NCBI GenBank assembly: GCA_051883695.1
Contig: JBJEUF010000060.1
Coordinates: 1-64,000 of the forward strand
Length of the DNA: 64,000 nucleotides
Direction: 5' to 3'
Origin: UBA11524 sp051883695
Lineage (GTDB): Bacteria; Bacillota; Clostridia; Christensenellales; Aristaeellaceae
The notes below the pieces were generated by a model that was given only the letters and a program-made list of their open reading frames with translations, had not been told where the DNA came from and did no database searches. The translations under genes were made by a program, and so were the position numbers. Numbering within the stretch: position 1 is the stretch's first letter; the number at the start of each line of letters is the position of its first letter. Below, one piece after another: positions 30,950-39,415 of the stretch.

Positions 30950-32323
30950 TTATGCCTTCAGCGCTTCCCTGCCCTGCCGGATCGCCTGCTGCACCATATC
31001 CGGCGCAGGCGCACCGGGGATGCGGCGCTTCTCCACGCAGGAGAGCATCGACAAGTCGTCGAACACATCCTGCTCAAACGCCGGATGGAACGTCTTCAGC
31101 TCCTCCAGCGACAGATCCAGCAGCGCCTTCCCCTCGTTCAGGCAATGCGCCACCAGACGGCCAACCACCTCATGCGCATCGCGGAAGGGCACGCCGTGCT
31201 TCACCAGATAGTCCGCGGCGTCCGTCGCGTTCGTGAAGCCGCCGGAGGCGCCGCGTTCCATCACGTCCTTGCGGAAGGTGCAGGTTTTGAGCATCGCGGT
31301 GAACACCGTCAGGCCCTTCACCAGCGTGTCGCGCGCGTCGAAGAAGGCTTCCTTGTCCTCCTGCATGTCCTTGTTGTAGGCCAGCGGGATGCCCTTCATC
31401 ACCGTCAGCAGGGCCATCAGGTCGCCGTACACACGGCCGGTCTTGCCGCGGATCAGCTCCGCCACGTCCGGGTTTTTCTTCTGGGGCATGATGGAGGAGC
31501 CGGTCGCGTAGGCGTCGTCCATCTCCACGAAGCGGAACTCGTTCGTATTCCAGAGAATCAGCTCCTCGCAGAAGCGGCTCAGGTGCATCATGCAGACGGA
31601 CGCGGCGCTGAGGAAATCCAGCAGGAAGTCGCGGTCGGACACGCCGTCCAGGCTGTTGCGGGTGATGGCGCCAAAGCCCAGCAGCTCGGCCACCCGCTCG
31701 CGGTTGAGCGGATAGGTGGTGCCCGCCAGCGCGCCGGAGCCCAGGGGCATCACGTCCGCCGCGTCATAAGCCGCGCGGAAGCGGCGGCGATCCCGCAGGA
31801 ACATCTCGAAATACGCCATCATGTGATGCCCCAGCGTGATGGGCTGCGCCTTTTGCAGATGGGTATAGCCGGGCATGATGGTATGCAGGTTGTCCTGCGC
31901 GATGTCCAGGAGGACCTCCATCAGCTCATTGAGCATCTCCTCCATCTCCCGGCAGGCGAGCTTGGCGTACATGCGCACGTCCAGCGCGACCTGATCGTTG
32001 CGGCTTCTGCCGGTGTGCAATCGCTTGCCCGCCTCGCCGATGCGCTGCGTCAGGATGGTTTCCACGTTCATGTGGATGTCCTCCGCATCCACCATCCATT
32101 CGATCTTCCCGGCCTGCACGTCCGCCAGGATGCCTCTGAGGCCCTCGACGATCCTGTCCGCGTCGGATTGCGGGATGATGCCCTGCTCGCCCAGCATGGT
32201 CGCATGGGCGATGGAGCCGGTGATGTCCTGCTCTGCCATGCGCTGGTCGAAGGAAATCGAGGAATGGAAATCGTCCATCAGGTGATCGGTGGATTTTGAG
32301 AAGCGCCCGCCCCAGAGTTTCAT
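30950..32323 (-). CDS. argH: argininosuccinate lyase
   Basis: A 457-residue fumarase/aspartase-superfamily enzyme cleaving argininosuccinate to arginine and fumarate. It has MKLWGGRFSK at the N-terminus, GRSRNDQVALD, TIMPGYTHLQKAQPI and the superfamily signature GSSIMPQKKNPD. Its own promoter is 45 bases upstream, with RBS AAGGAGGAG. argG is not adjacent, which is unusual because argGH are commonly paired. Confidence 0.96.
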   Translation of the reverse strand: MKLWGGRFSKSTDHLMDDFHSSISFDQRMAEQDITGSIAHATMLGEQGIIPQSDADRIVEGLRGILADVQAGKIEWMVDAEDIHMNVETILTQRIGEAGKRLHTGRSRNDQVALDVRMYAKLACREMEEMLNELMEVLLDIAQDNLHTIMPGYTHLQKAQPITLGHHMMAYFEMFLRDRRRFRAAYDAADVMPLGSGALAGTTYPLNRERVAELLGFGAITRNSLDGVSDRDFLLDFLSAASVCMMHLSRFCEELILWNTNEFRFVEMDDAYATGSSIMPQKKNPDVAELIRGKTGRVYGDLMALLTVMKGIPLAYNKDMQEDKEAFFDARDTLVKGLTVFTAMLKTCTFRKDVMERGASGGFTNATDAADYLVKHGVPFRDAHEVVGRLVAHCLNEGKALLDLSLEELKTFHPAFEQDVFDDLSMLSCVEKRRIPGAPAPDMVQQAIRQGREALKA

Positions 32324-32368
32324 CTGTAAACTCCTCCTTGATGAGATGCTGCAAACTTGTCCATTTTC

Positions 32369-32397
32369 ATTATAGCAGATGTGCGGCCTTTATTCAA
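32369..32397 (-). promoter_or_regulatory. promoter of argH
   Basis: TTGAAT (32392-32397) and TATAAT (32369-32374), 17-base spacer, minus strand. Confidence 0.8.
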
Positions 32398-32429
32398 TGC
32401 GGACGGGCAAAAAAGCGGTCACTCCGGGC

Positions 32430-32912
32430 TCATTCCCGGCACAGATGCGCAAAGGCCGCCCGCGTACACTGCATCAGCGCCTCCACGCCGAGGATCACCT
32501 GACAGCCGCGCACGCCTGCGGATACGCTGATGCGCTCCAGCTGCTTTGCGTCCTCCTCCACAAAGGTCGGGAAGGCCTTCTTCATGCCGATGGGGCTGCA
32601 GCCGCCGCGCAGATAGCCGGTCAGGGGCAGCAGCTCCTTCTGGGGCAGCATGGCAACGGACTTGTTGCCCGTGGCCCGGGCGACGGCCTTCAGGTCGAGC
32701 TCCCGCTCCACCGGAATGACACACACCAGGTACTTGAGATGATCGCCCGTCAGCACCAGCGTCTTGTAGATCATCCCGCCCGGCAGACCGACCTTGGCGG
32801 CAACGAGCTTGCCGTCGTAGTTCTCATCGGATACGTCGTATTCGCGGGTTTCGTAGGGGATTTTCGCCGCGTCGAGGTGACGCAGGACATTCGTCTTGAT
32901 GGCCTTGGCCAT
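32430..32912 (-). CDS. ybaK: Cys-tRNA(Pro)/Cys-tRNA(Cys) deacylase YbaK/EbsC
   Basis: A 160-residue editing enzyme of the YbaK family that hydrolyses mischarged Cys-tRNA(Pro). It shows KTLVLTGDHLKYLVCVIPVE, the conserved Lys region VARATGNKSVAMLP and GGCSPIGMKK, all diagnostic. RBS AAGGAGG precedes the ATG. It is transcribed toward argH but separated by 106 bases with the argH promoter in between. Confidence 0.92.
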   Translation of the reverse strand: MAKAIKTNVLRHLDAAKIPYETREYDVSDENYDGKLVAAKVGLPGGMIYKTLVLTGDHLKYLVCVIPVERELDLKAVARATGNKSVAMLPQKELLPLTGYLRGGCSPIGMKKAFPTFVEEDAKQLERISVSAGVRGCQVILGVEALMQCTRAAFAHLCRE

Positions 32913-33040
32913 GAATGATCGCCTCCTTGGTAAGCATCAGCAAGATCATAGCACTTTGGCGGCCTGAACGCAAGTGCCGGGGCAAGCGCGTTCGCATTGC
33001 CGGATTCTTCCATATACCATCGCGTTGGATGACGAAATCC

Positions 33041-33132
33041 CTTGCGGCGGGAGCGAGGGGGCCTTCCGATCGCCCCCGCCACCCCTTCGGCCGCATTTGT
33101 GTTTGTTTTTCGTTTTGAATGAGGTCGCCCTG
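33041..33132. repeat. single copy of a dispersed repeat related to the 58.3 kb tandem array
   Basis: This stretch shares the order of the 145-base unit at 58.3 kb: a GAGGGGGCCTTCCGATCGCC hairpin region, CACCCCTTCGGCCGCAT, the T/G-rich TTTGTTTTTCGTTTTGAATG and GAGGTCGCCCTG. It is imperfect relative to that unit. The flanking parts of the 300-base gap (32913-33212) hold only the promoter described next. Confidence 0.7.
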
Positions 33133-33150
33133 CGCTGTTGCAGATACCGT

Positions 33151-33179
33151 TTGACATCCGCCGCATAAGGGAGTAAAAT
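33151..33179 (+). promoter_or_regulatory. promoter of the CofE-like gene
   Basis: TTGACA (33151-33156) and TAAAAT (33174-33179), 17-base spacer, starting 19 bases after the repeat copy ends. Confidence 0.8.
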
Positions 33180-33212
33180 AAACGGGATGATATCACCAAG
33201 GAGGAAGCGTCC

Positions 33213-33956
33213 ATGGCATCTGAAAACAAGAACCTTGCATCCCAGCGCCGCGAGGAAAACGGCGTGGTTTATTTTGACCGCGGCACCCGCGAGGGCCGCA
33301 ACGGCAGAAGGTATGACCGCTATGCCATCCAGACCCATTTCGTGGAGGTTGGGGAGGACGCCTCCGAGCTGATCCGGCGCTATGTGCTGCCCATCTCCCA
33401 GCCCGGCGACTGCCTGGCCGTCACCGCGAAGGTCATGGCGATGTGCACCGGCAACGTGAAGCGGATGGAGGATGTGAAGCTGGGCTTCTTTGCCAAGCTG
33501 ATGGCGAAGCACGCCGGCATCAACTCCACCGGGGTGGGCATGCATGAGCCCTACAAGCTGCAGCTGGTCATCGACATGGTGGGTCTGCCCCGCGTGCTGC
33601 TGGCGGCCTTTGTGTCGGCGGTGACGCGGCCCTTCGGCATCAAGGGCCTGTTCTACAAGATCTGCGGTCACGGCGTGGCGGGCATCGACGGCTTCTATTT
33701 CCGCTCCTCCTTTGAGCGCTACAAGACCCTTGCCCTCATCAACCCGGAGCATCCCGTCGAGCTGTCCAATGAGATGACGAAGAACACCGGCATCCCGGTG
33801 GTCATCATGGACGCGAACGACTTCGACCAGAATCAGCTGGGCAAGTGCGACACCTTCCCGCTGACGGACGATGAGATTCAGGACGCGCTGAAGGACAACC
33901 CCTGCGGCCAGGGTGATGAGCTGACGCCCCTGATCCTCATCCGGCCGCTTGCCTGA
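33213..33956 (+). CDS. F420-0:gamma-glutamyl ligase (CofE-like) family protein
   Basis: A 247-residue protein of the CofE-like family: RRYVLPISQPGDCLAVTAKV near the N-terminus matches the metal/GTP-binding start of CofE. A central hydrophobic stretch VLLAAFVSAVTRPFGIKGLF and a PVVIMDANDFDQNQLGK segment follow. RBS AAGGAGG is present. Spore-forming clostridia generally do not make F420, so the substrate is probably another gamma-glutamyl or amide-forming reaction. It is followed 8 bases later by a secreted MBL-fold protein, so the two form an operon. Confidence 0.75.
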   Translation: MASENKNLASQRREENGVVYFDRGTREGRNGRRYDRYAIQTHFVEVGEDASELIRRYVLPISQPGDCLAVTAKVMAMCTGNVKRMEDVKLGFFAKLMAKHAGINSTGVGMHEPYKLQLVIDMVGLPRVLLAAFVSAVTRPFGIKGLFYKICGHGVAGIDGFYFRSSFERYKTLALINPEHPVELSNEMTKNTGIPVVIMDANDFDQNQLGKCDTFPLTDDEIQDALKDNPCGQGDELTPLILIRPLA

Positions 33957-33964
33957 GGTGGACG

Positions 33965-34852
33965 ATGCGGAAAACAGCAAGCCTGCTCTGCCTGCTGCTC
34001 TGCCTGCTGCTGGGCGCCGCCACGGCGGAAACGGCAGACGCGCCGGTGCTTGAGGTGCACCAGATCATGCTGGGGTGCGCTGACGGTTACCTGATCCGTC
34101 TGGAAGACTTCACCCTCCTGTTGGACGGCGGCAACGCCAACCCGAAGCTGCCCACGGACGAGACGGTCGATTATCTCCGCGCGGCAGGGGTCTACACGCT
34201 GGACGCCTGCATCATCACCCACTGGCATCTGGATCACTGCATGAGCCTGAACAAGGTGCTGGCGGAGTTCGGCACGGCGGAGACGGTGGTGTATTCGCCC
34301 GCGGACAGGGTGCCGGAGAGCATCTTCAACGGGACGGTCACCGTTCAAATCGGCCCGCTGGTCACCGGCGTTCACCGGCAGATGAAAATGGGGGACAGGA
34401 TGGAAGCGGGCGGCATGACGATCACCTGCGTCGGCCCGGAGCAGCTGCGCATGAACGGCGGCTGCAATGCGGATTCGCTGAATCTGCTGCTGACCTACGG
34501 GGAGCGGAGGATTCTCTTTACCGGCGACTTTGCCCAGAGCAGCTGCATCAGCGGCGCATACAGGGAGCTGTGCGCCCAGGCGGACGTGCTGAAGTTCCCG
34601 CACCACGGCATCCAGCCCTATGAGATCGGCACCACGGCGCTGCGCACGGTCAGTCCGGCGTATGTGCTGGTGCCGGGCGTGGCGAACAAGTATAAAATCT
34701 GGGATTTCGCGGATGACGTGAACGTGAAGTTCCCGAAGGAGCATGTGTACACCAACGCGGACGGGCATGTGGTGATCCTGACCGACGGCGGCGCGTACTT
34801 CGAGGTGCGGACGCAGCAGAACCCGGTGGATTACGCACCCAAAGCAGAATAA
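33965..34852 (+). CDS. secreted metallo-beta-lactamase fold hydrolase (ComEC-C like)
   Basis: A 295-residue exported protein. Signal peptide 1-21. The metallo-beta-lactamase fold has THWHLDH (HxHxDH), GDFAQSS as the third metal site and FPHHGIQPYE with the late His, the layout of the C-terminal domain of ComEC and related phosphodiesterases. RBS TGAGGTGG overlaps the end of the previous gene. It acts outside the cell membrane; the substrate is unknown. Confidence 0.8.
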   Translation: MRKTASLLCLLLCLLLGAATAETADAPVLEVHQIMLGCADGYLIRLEDFTLLLDGGNANPKLPTDETVDYLRAAGVYTLDACIITHWHLDHCMSLNKVLAEFGTAETVVYSPADRVPESIFNGTVTVQIGPLVTGVHRQMKMGDRMEAGGMTITCVGPEQLRMNGGCNADSLNLLLTYGERRILFTGDFAQSSCISGAYRELCAQADVLKFPHHGIQPYEIGTTALRTVSPAYVLVPGVANKYKIWDFADDVNVKFPKEHVYTNADGHVVILTDGGAYFEVRTQQNPVDYAPKAE

Positions 34853-34902
34853 CCGAAGGGATGCGGCCTGATGACGAGGCTCGCATCCCTTTTCATGCAA
34901 TT

Positions 34903-36042
34903 TCAGGTGTGCCGCTTTTTGAGCACTTCCCATACGTCGCGCAGGCTCACGCCCTGCCGGTAGAGCAGCACGATCAGGTGGTAGAGCAGATCGGCGGCCT
35001 CTCCGGCCAGCGCGTCCCCGTCGCCCTTCATCGCGGCAATCACGGTCTCCGTTGCTTCCTCGCCGACCTTCTTGCAGATCTTCTCCGCGCCTTTATCCAG
35101 CAGGTAGTTGGTATAGCTGCCCGGCCTGGGGTTGACGGCACGGTCCGCGACGGTCTTTTCAATCGCGTCCAGAATGGCGGCGGTGGCGGGCATATCGCCG
35201 GAGATGACCGGATTGAAGAAGCAGCTCCGCTTGCCCGTGTGGCAGGCCGGGCCGGTCTGATCGACCTGCAGGAGGACGGCATCCGCGTCGCAGTCGTAGC
35301 TCAGGCGGATGACCCGCTGCAGATGGCCGCTGGTGGCACCCTTGCGCCACAGCTCCTTACGGCTGCGGCTGTAATAGGTCGCGTAGCCGCTGTCCAGGGT
35401 AGCCTGCAGGGATTCGGCGTTCATGTACGCCTGCATCAGCACCTCTCCGGTGTAGGCGTCCTGCGCGATGGCAGGCACCAGTCCCCGGGCGTCATAGCGG
35501 AGGGCGGACAGATCGGCTGCGCGCACCTCTGCGGTGGAGGCGGCAACCAGCTTTGCATACTGCTCCGGGGTCACGACAGCCTGCAGGGCAGCCATGGCCG
35601 CCCCGTACCGGTTTTCATACGCGCCGAAGGTGTCGTTCCGCTGGAGACGGAAGCCCTGCCCGGCGAAGAGCAGCACAGCCTTCCAGTTCTCCGGCAGGGC
35701 ATGGAGCCAGACGGGGGCAGCGTTGTCCTCCCGGCGCATCTGCTTCAGCACGGCCTTGCACAGCGCCCTGCCAAGGCCCTTGCCCTGATGCGCCCGGGCG
35801 ACAGCCAGTCCGCGCAGGCTGCGCACGCCATCCTCCGTGAATGCCGTTACGGTGCCCGCAACGCTGCCATCCGGCGCAAGGGCAATCAGTGTCCGCTCCG
35901 GCGCGGCAAGGCTGCCCACATCGGTGCACAGCGCGGCGACGGCCCTACCGTCACCCGGCTGATACGCGCGGATGGCATAGCCCTCGGGGAGCTTCACCTC
36001 CATGGGCAGGATACGGTCGCAGCGCATGATGATGTCATCCAT
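34903..36042 (-). CDS. hisIE: GNAT acetyltransferase-HisI-HisE trifunctional fusion
   Basis: A 379-residue protein. Residues 1-145 form a GNAT domain (acetyl-CoA loop HQGKGLGRAL at 85-94). Residues about 180-275 are phosphoribosyl-AMP cyclohydrolase with RSRKELWRKGATSGH, CDADA and the metal Cys in ACHTGKRSC. Residues about 287-375 are phosphoribosyl-ATP pyrophosphatase with KVGEEATETVIAAMKGD and EAADLLYHLIVLL. HisIE does steps 2 and 3 of histidine synthesis; the GNAT part is not a normal histidine enzyme. It is the last gene of the his operon, 2 bases after hisA, RBS GGGAGG. The frame is continuous, so it is a real fusion. Confidence 0.92.
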   Translation of the reverse strand: MDDIIMRCDRILPMEVKLPEGYAIRAYQPGDGRAVAALCTDVGSLAAPERTLIALAPDGSVAGTVTAFTEDGVRSLRGLAVARAHQGKGLGRALCKAVLKQMRREDNAAPVWLHALPENWKAVLLFAGQGFRLQRNDTFGAYENRYGAAMAALQAVVTPEQYAKLVAASTAEVRAADLSALRYDARGLVPAIAQDAYTGEVLMQAYMNAESLQATLDSGYATYYSRSRKELWRKGATSGHLQRVIRLSYDCDADAVLLQVDQTGPACHTGKRSCFFNPVISGDMPATAAILDAIEKTVADRAVNPRPGSYTNYLLDKGAEKICKKVGEEATETVIAAMKGDGDALAGEAADLLYHLIVLLYRQGVSLRDVWEVLKKRHT

Positions 36043-36044
36043 GT

Positions 36045-36761
36045 TCAGTCCTCCCGATTGCAGCTGAGCGCTTCCTCCAGCGTGAACGCGCCCTCATACA
36101 TCGCGCGTCCCAGAATCGCGCCCGCACAGCCCGCGTCCTTCAGGGCCTTCAGGTCGTTCAGGCAGCTCACGCCGCCGGAGCCGATGACGTTCATGCCCGT
36201 CTGCGCAATCAGCCTGCGCGTGGCCTCGACATTGGGGCCCTGCATCATGCCGTCGCGGCTCACGTCGGTGTAGATGATGTCCCGCACGCCCATCTCGCGC
36301 ATCCGCAGCGCCAGCCCGGCGGCGGTCAGGGCGGAGGTTTCCACCCAGCCCCGGGTGGCGACAAGGCCGTTCTTCGCGTCGATGCCCACGGCGATGCGCC
36401 CCGGGAACGCCTGGCAGGCTTCGCGCACCAGCGTGGGGTTTTCCGCTGCCGCCGTGCCGATGATGCAGCGCTTCACACCGGCCTCAACGCGCAGCTCGAT
36501 ATCCTGCATCGTGCGCAATCCGCCGCCCAGTTCAACCTGTCCGTCGAAGGCGGCGACCACCTCGCGGATCAGCGGCAGGTGCGCGGTCGCCCCCTCAAAG
36601 GCGGCGGTCAGGTCAACCAGATGCAGCCACCGGGCGCCCTTGGCACGCCATCTGGCAGCCATTTCCACAGGATCGCCGTAGACGGTCACATCATCGCGTT
36701 TGCCCTGACGCAGGCGCACAGCCTTGCCGTCCAGCATGTCGATGGCAGGATACAGGATCAT
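36045..36761 (-). CDS. hisA: ProFAR isomerase HisA
   Basis: A 238-residue (beta/alpha)8 barrel isomerase of histidine synthesis. It has ILYPAIDMLDGKAVRLRQG with the catalytic Asp, QVELGGGLRTMQDIE, and IYTDVSRDGMMQGPN with the second catalytic Asp, then IGSGGVSCLNDL. The length is typical. It follows hisB by 27 bases; hisH would normally come before it and hisF after it, and neither is present. It could also serve tryptophan synthesis as PriA does in some bacteria, but nothing specific shows that. Confidence 0.95.
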   Translation of the reverse strand: MILYPAIDMLDGKAVRLRQGKRDDVTVYGDPVEMAARWRAKGARWLHLVDLTAAFEGATAHLPLIREVVAAFDGQVELGGGLRTMQDIELRVEAGVKRCIIGTAAAENPTLVREACQAFPGRIAVGIDAKNGLVATRGWVETSALTAAGLALRMREMGVRDIIYTDVSRDGMMQGPNVEATRRLIAQTGMNVIGSGGVSCLNDLKALKDAGCAGAILGRAMYEGAFTLEEALSCNRED

Positions 36762-36788
36762 AGCGGCACCTCCGAATCGTTCAGCAGG

Positions 36789-37379
36789 TCAGTCCAGTAC
36801 GCCCTTGGTGGACAGCACGCCCTGAATGCCTGCGTCCACGCGCACCGCGTCCCGCAGCGCCAGCCCGAAGGCCTTGAAGAGCGCTTCCATTTTGTGATGG
36901 TCGTTGCGCCCGGCGATGACGCGCATGTGGACGGTCAGCGCGGCGTTGACGGCGACGGCACGGAAGAACTCCTCCGCCAGCTGCGTGTCCATCGTGCCGC
37001 ACATGGGCGCGGCGAACTCCGCCTGCCAGGCGAGATAGGGCCGTCCGCTGATGTCGATGGCGGCGAAGGCCAGCGACTCGTCCATGGGCATGCAGGCGCT
37101 GCCCACCCGGCGGATGCCCGCCCGGTCGCCCAGGGCTTCACGCAGGGCCTTGCCCAGGCAGATGCCCACATCCTCCACGGTGTGATGGGCATCCACGCGG
37201 AGGTCGCCGGTGCAGACGAGCTGCAGGTCGAACTGGGCAAAGCGGCACAGGGCGTCCAGCATATGGTCGAAGAAGCCCACGCCGGTGGCAAGCTCCGTCT
37301 GACCGGAGCCCTCGATAACCAGCCCGAGCCGGATGTCGGTTTCCCGGGTTCTGCGTTCAATGACAGCCTTTCTCATCAT
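36789..37379 (-). CDS. hisB: imidazoleglycerol-phosphate dehydratase
   Basis: A 196-residue HisB of the monofunctional (dehydratase only) type. It shows VGFFDHMLDALCRFAQ, DAHHTVEDVGICLGKA with the metal-binding His pair and Glu, and AGRNDHHKMEALFKAFG. It starts with the ATGA overlap of hisD. No phosphatase domain is fused, so a separate histidinol-phosphatase is needed and is not in this window. Confidence 0.96.
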   Translation of the reverse strand: MMRKAVIERRTRETDIRLGLVIEGSGQTELATGVGFFDHMLDALCRFAQFDLQLVCTGDLRVDAHHTVEDVGICLGKALREALGDRAGIRRVGSACMPMDESLAFAAIDISGRPYLAWQAEFAAPMCGTMDTQLAEEFFRAVAVNAALTVHMRVIAGRNDHHKMEALFKAFGLALRDAVRVDAGIQGVLSTKGVLD

Positions 37380-38674
37380 CTGATCTCCTTGCCGAAGCGG
37401 ATGGCGACGGAATTGGCATGGGCATCCAGCCCCTCCTGCTGCGCCAGCAGAATCACCTGATCGGCCACCCGCTCCAGCTCCGCGCGGGAGCAGCAGATCA
37501 GGCTGGACTTCTTCACAAAATCGTCCACGCTCAGGGGCGAGAAGAAGCGCGCCGTACCGGAGGTGGGCAGGACGTGGTTGGGGCCCGCGAAGTAATCGCC
37601 CAGCGGTTCGGGGGAATAGTGCCCCAGGAAGATGGCGCCGGCGTTTTCAATCAGCGGCAGCAGCGCGTAAGGGTCCGCCACGGACAGCTCCAGGTGCTCC
37701 GGAGCAATCTGATTGGCGATGTCCGCGCAGTCCGCAAGGGTCGGGGCGACCACAATGGTGCCATAGGCGGACAGGCTCCTTTCGACGACCTCCCTGCGGG
37801 GCAGGAGCGCCGTCTGCCGGGCCAGCTCCGCGTCCACCGCGCCCGCCAGCGCCGCGCTGTCGGTGACAAGAATCGCCGCAGCCAGCGGATCGTGCTCCGC
37901 CTGGGAGAGCAGATCAGCCGCCACATAGCGGGGATCGGCGGAAGCATCCGCGATGACCAGCACCTCGCTGGGGCCCGCCACCATGTCGATGCCCACATGA
38001 CCGAACACCTCGCGCTTGGCATTGGCCACATAGATGTTACCGGGGCCGGTAATCTTGTCCACGCGCGGAATGGACTGGGTGCCGAAGGCCAGCGCCGCCA
38101 CCGCCTGCGCGCCGCCGACCCTGAACACGCGATCCACCCCCGCGATGTCCGCCGCGACCAGCGCCAGCGGATAGCTCACGCCCCCGTCCCTGCCGGGCGG
38201 CGTCACCATCACGATGTCCCGCACGCCCGCGACCTTCGCCGGCAGCACGTTCATCAGCACCGAGGAGGGATACGCCGCCGTCCCGCCGGGCACATACACG
38301 CCCACGCGCCGGAGCGGCGTGATCTTCTGGCCCAGCGAAATAGCCGGGTCGAAGTTCATCCAGGTGTTGGTCTTCTGCTTCTCGTGGAAGGCGGTGATGC
38401 GCCGCGCCGCCTCCCGCATGGCCTCCAGCCATTCCGGAGAAGCCGCTTCATAGGCCCTGTCGATCTCCTCGCGGGTGACCTGCACGGTTTCCGCCGTCAG
38501 CGTTACCCGGTCAAACCGGGCGGTATAGTCGAACAGGGCCGCGTCGCCTTCCTCGCGGACACGCGCCACAATCTCCTTCACCCGGGCGGAGATCTCGTCG
38601 TTCTGCAGCTGGCTGCGGTTCATCACGCGCGCCTTGAGCGCCTGCGCGTCCGCCATGTTCAGAATCGGAATCAT
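37376..38674 (-). CDS. hisD: histidinol dehydrogenase
   Basis: A 432-residue zinc enzyme catalysing the last two oxidations to histidine. It shows YVPGGTAAYPSSVLMNVLPA, DKITGPGNIYVANAKREVFG, DMVAGPSEVLVIAD, ANQIAPEHLEL and FAGPNHVLPTSGTARF. The second of two ATGs (38674) is 6 bases after GGAGG and is preferred over 38677. It starts 93 bases after hisG. Confidence 0.96.
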   Translation of the reverse strand: MIPILNMADAQALKARVMNRSQLQNDEISARVKEIVARVREEGDAALFDYTARFDRVTLTAETVQVTREEIDRAYEAASPEWLEAMREAARRITAFHEKQKTNTWMNFDPAISLGQKITPLRRVGVYVPGGTAAYPSSVLMNVLPAKVAGVRDIVMVTPPGRDGGVSYPLALVAADIAGVDRVFRVGGAQAVAALAFGTQSIPRVDKITGPGNIYVANAKREVFGHVGIDMVAGPSEVLVIADASADPRYVAADLLSQAEHDPLAAAILVTDSAALAGAVDAELARQTALLPRREVVERSLSAYGTIVVAPTLADCADIANQIAPEHLELSVADPYALLPLIENAGAIFLGHYSPEPLGDYFAGPNHVLPTSGTARFFSPLSVDDFVKKSSLICCSRAELERVADQVILLAQQEGLDAHANSVAIRFGKEIR

Positions 38675-38767
38675 CATGATCCTCCAATCGTTTCAAAGCC
38701 CCACGCCCATCCCGCCGCAGAGGGTGCGCAGCGGAACCCGGGGGTATCGTCCTCCGGCGGGACTGTG

Positions 38768-39415
38768 TTACGCGTTGATTTTCGCGACCTCCGCCGCCAG
38801 TCCGTCAATGATCTGCCGGATGCGGTCGCGCTTGGTTTTCATCGACACGCGGTTGACGACGAGCCGTGCGGAGCAGTCGCAGACCTCCTCCAGCACTGTC
38901 AGGCCGTTGGCGCGCAGGGTGCTGCCGCTTTCCACGATGTCCAGGATGACGTCGCTCAGCCCGATCACCGGGCCCAGCTCAATGGAGCCGTGCAGCTCGA
39001 TGATCTCGATGGTCTCGCCCTTCAGGTCATAATAGCTGCGGGCGATGTTGGGATACTTGGTCGCCACGCGGAAGGTGGCCCGGGTGGCCTGCTGGTGCGT
39101 CTGATCCGCGTAGCCTGCCACGCACAGCCGGCATTTGCCAAAGGTCAGGTCGAGCACCTCGTACAGCGGCCGGCCCGCCTCCAGCAGCGTGTCCTTGCCC
39201 ACCACGCCGAAGTCCGCCACGCCGTGATCCACATAGGTCGGCACGTCGCTGGGCTTGACGAGGATGAAGCGGATGTTGCTTGCCCTGTCCCACAGGACGA
39301 GCTGCCGGCCGGGATTGCGGGGCTCGGAGCAGTCAATGCCAAGATTCTCCAGGAGCGTGAAGGCTTGCTCCGCCAGCCGCCCCTTGGCCAGCGCGAAGGT
39401 GATGACCGGCTGCAT
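38768..39415 (-). CDS. hisG: ATP phosphoribosyltransferase catalytic subunit, short form
   Basis: A 215-residue short-form HisG, the committed step of histidine synthesis. It shows ITFALAKGRLAEQAF, ADFGVVGKDTLLE, RVATKYPNIARSYY and ELHGSIELGP. The short form lacks the C-terminal regulatory domain and needs HisZ, which is encoded directly before it with a 1-base overlap (TGATG). Feedback by histidine is expected through HisZ. Confidence 0.96.
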   Translation of the reverse strand: MQPVITFALAKGRLAEQAFTLLENLGIDCSEPRNPGRQLVLWDRASNIRFILVKPSDVPTYVDHGVADFGVVGKDTLLEAGRPLYEVLDLTFGKCRLCVAGYADQTHQQATRATFRVATKYPNIARSYYDLKGETIEIIELHGSIELGPVIGLSDVILDIVESGSTLRANGLTVLEEVCDCSARLVVNRVSMKTKRDRIRQIIDGLAAEVAKINA

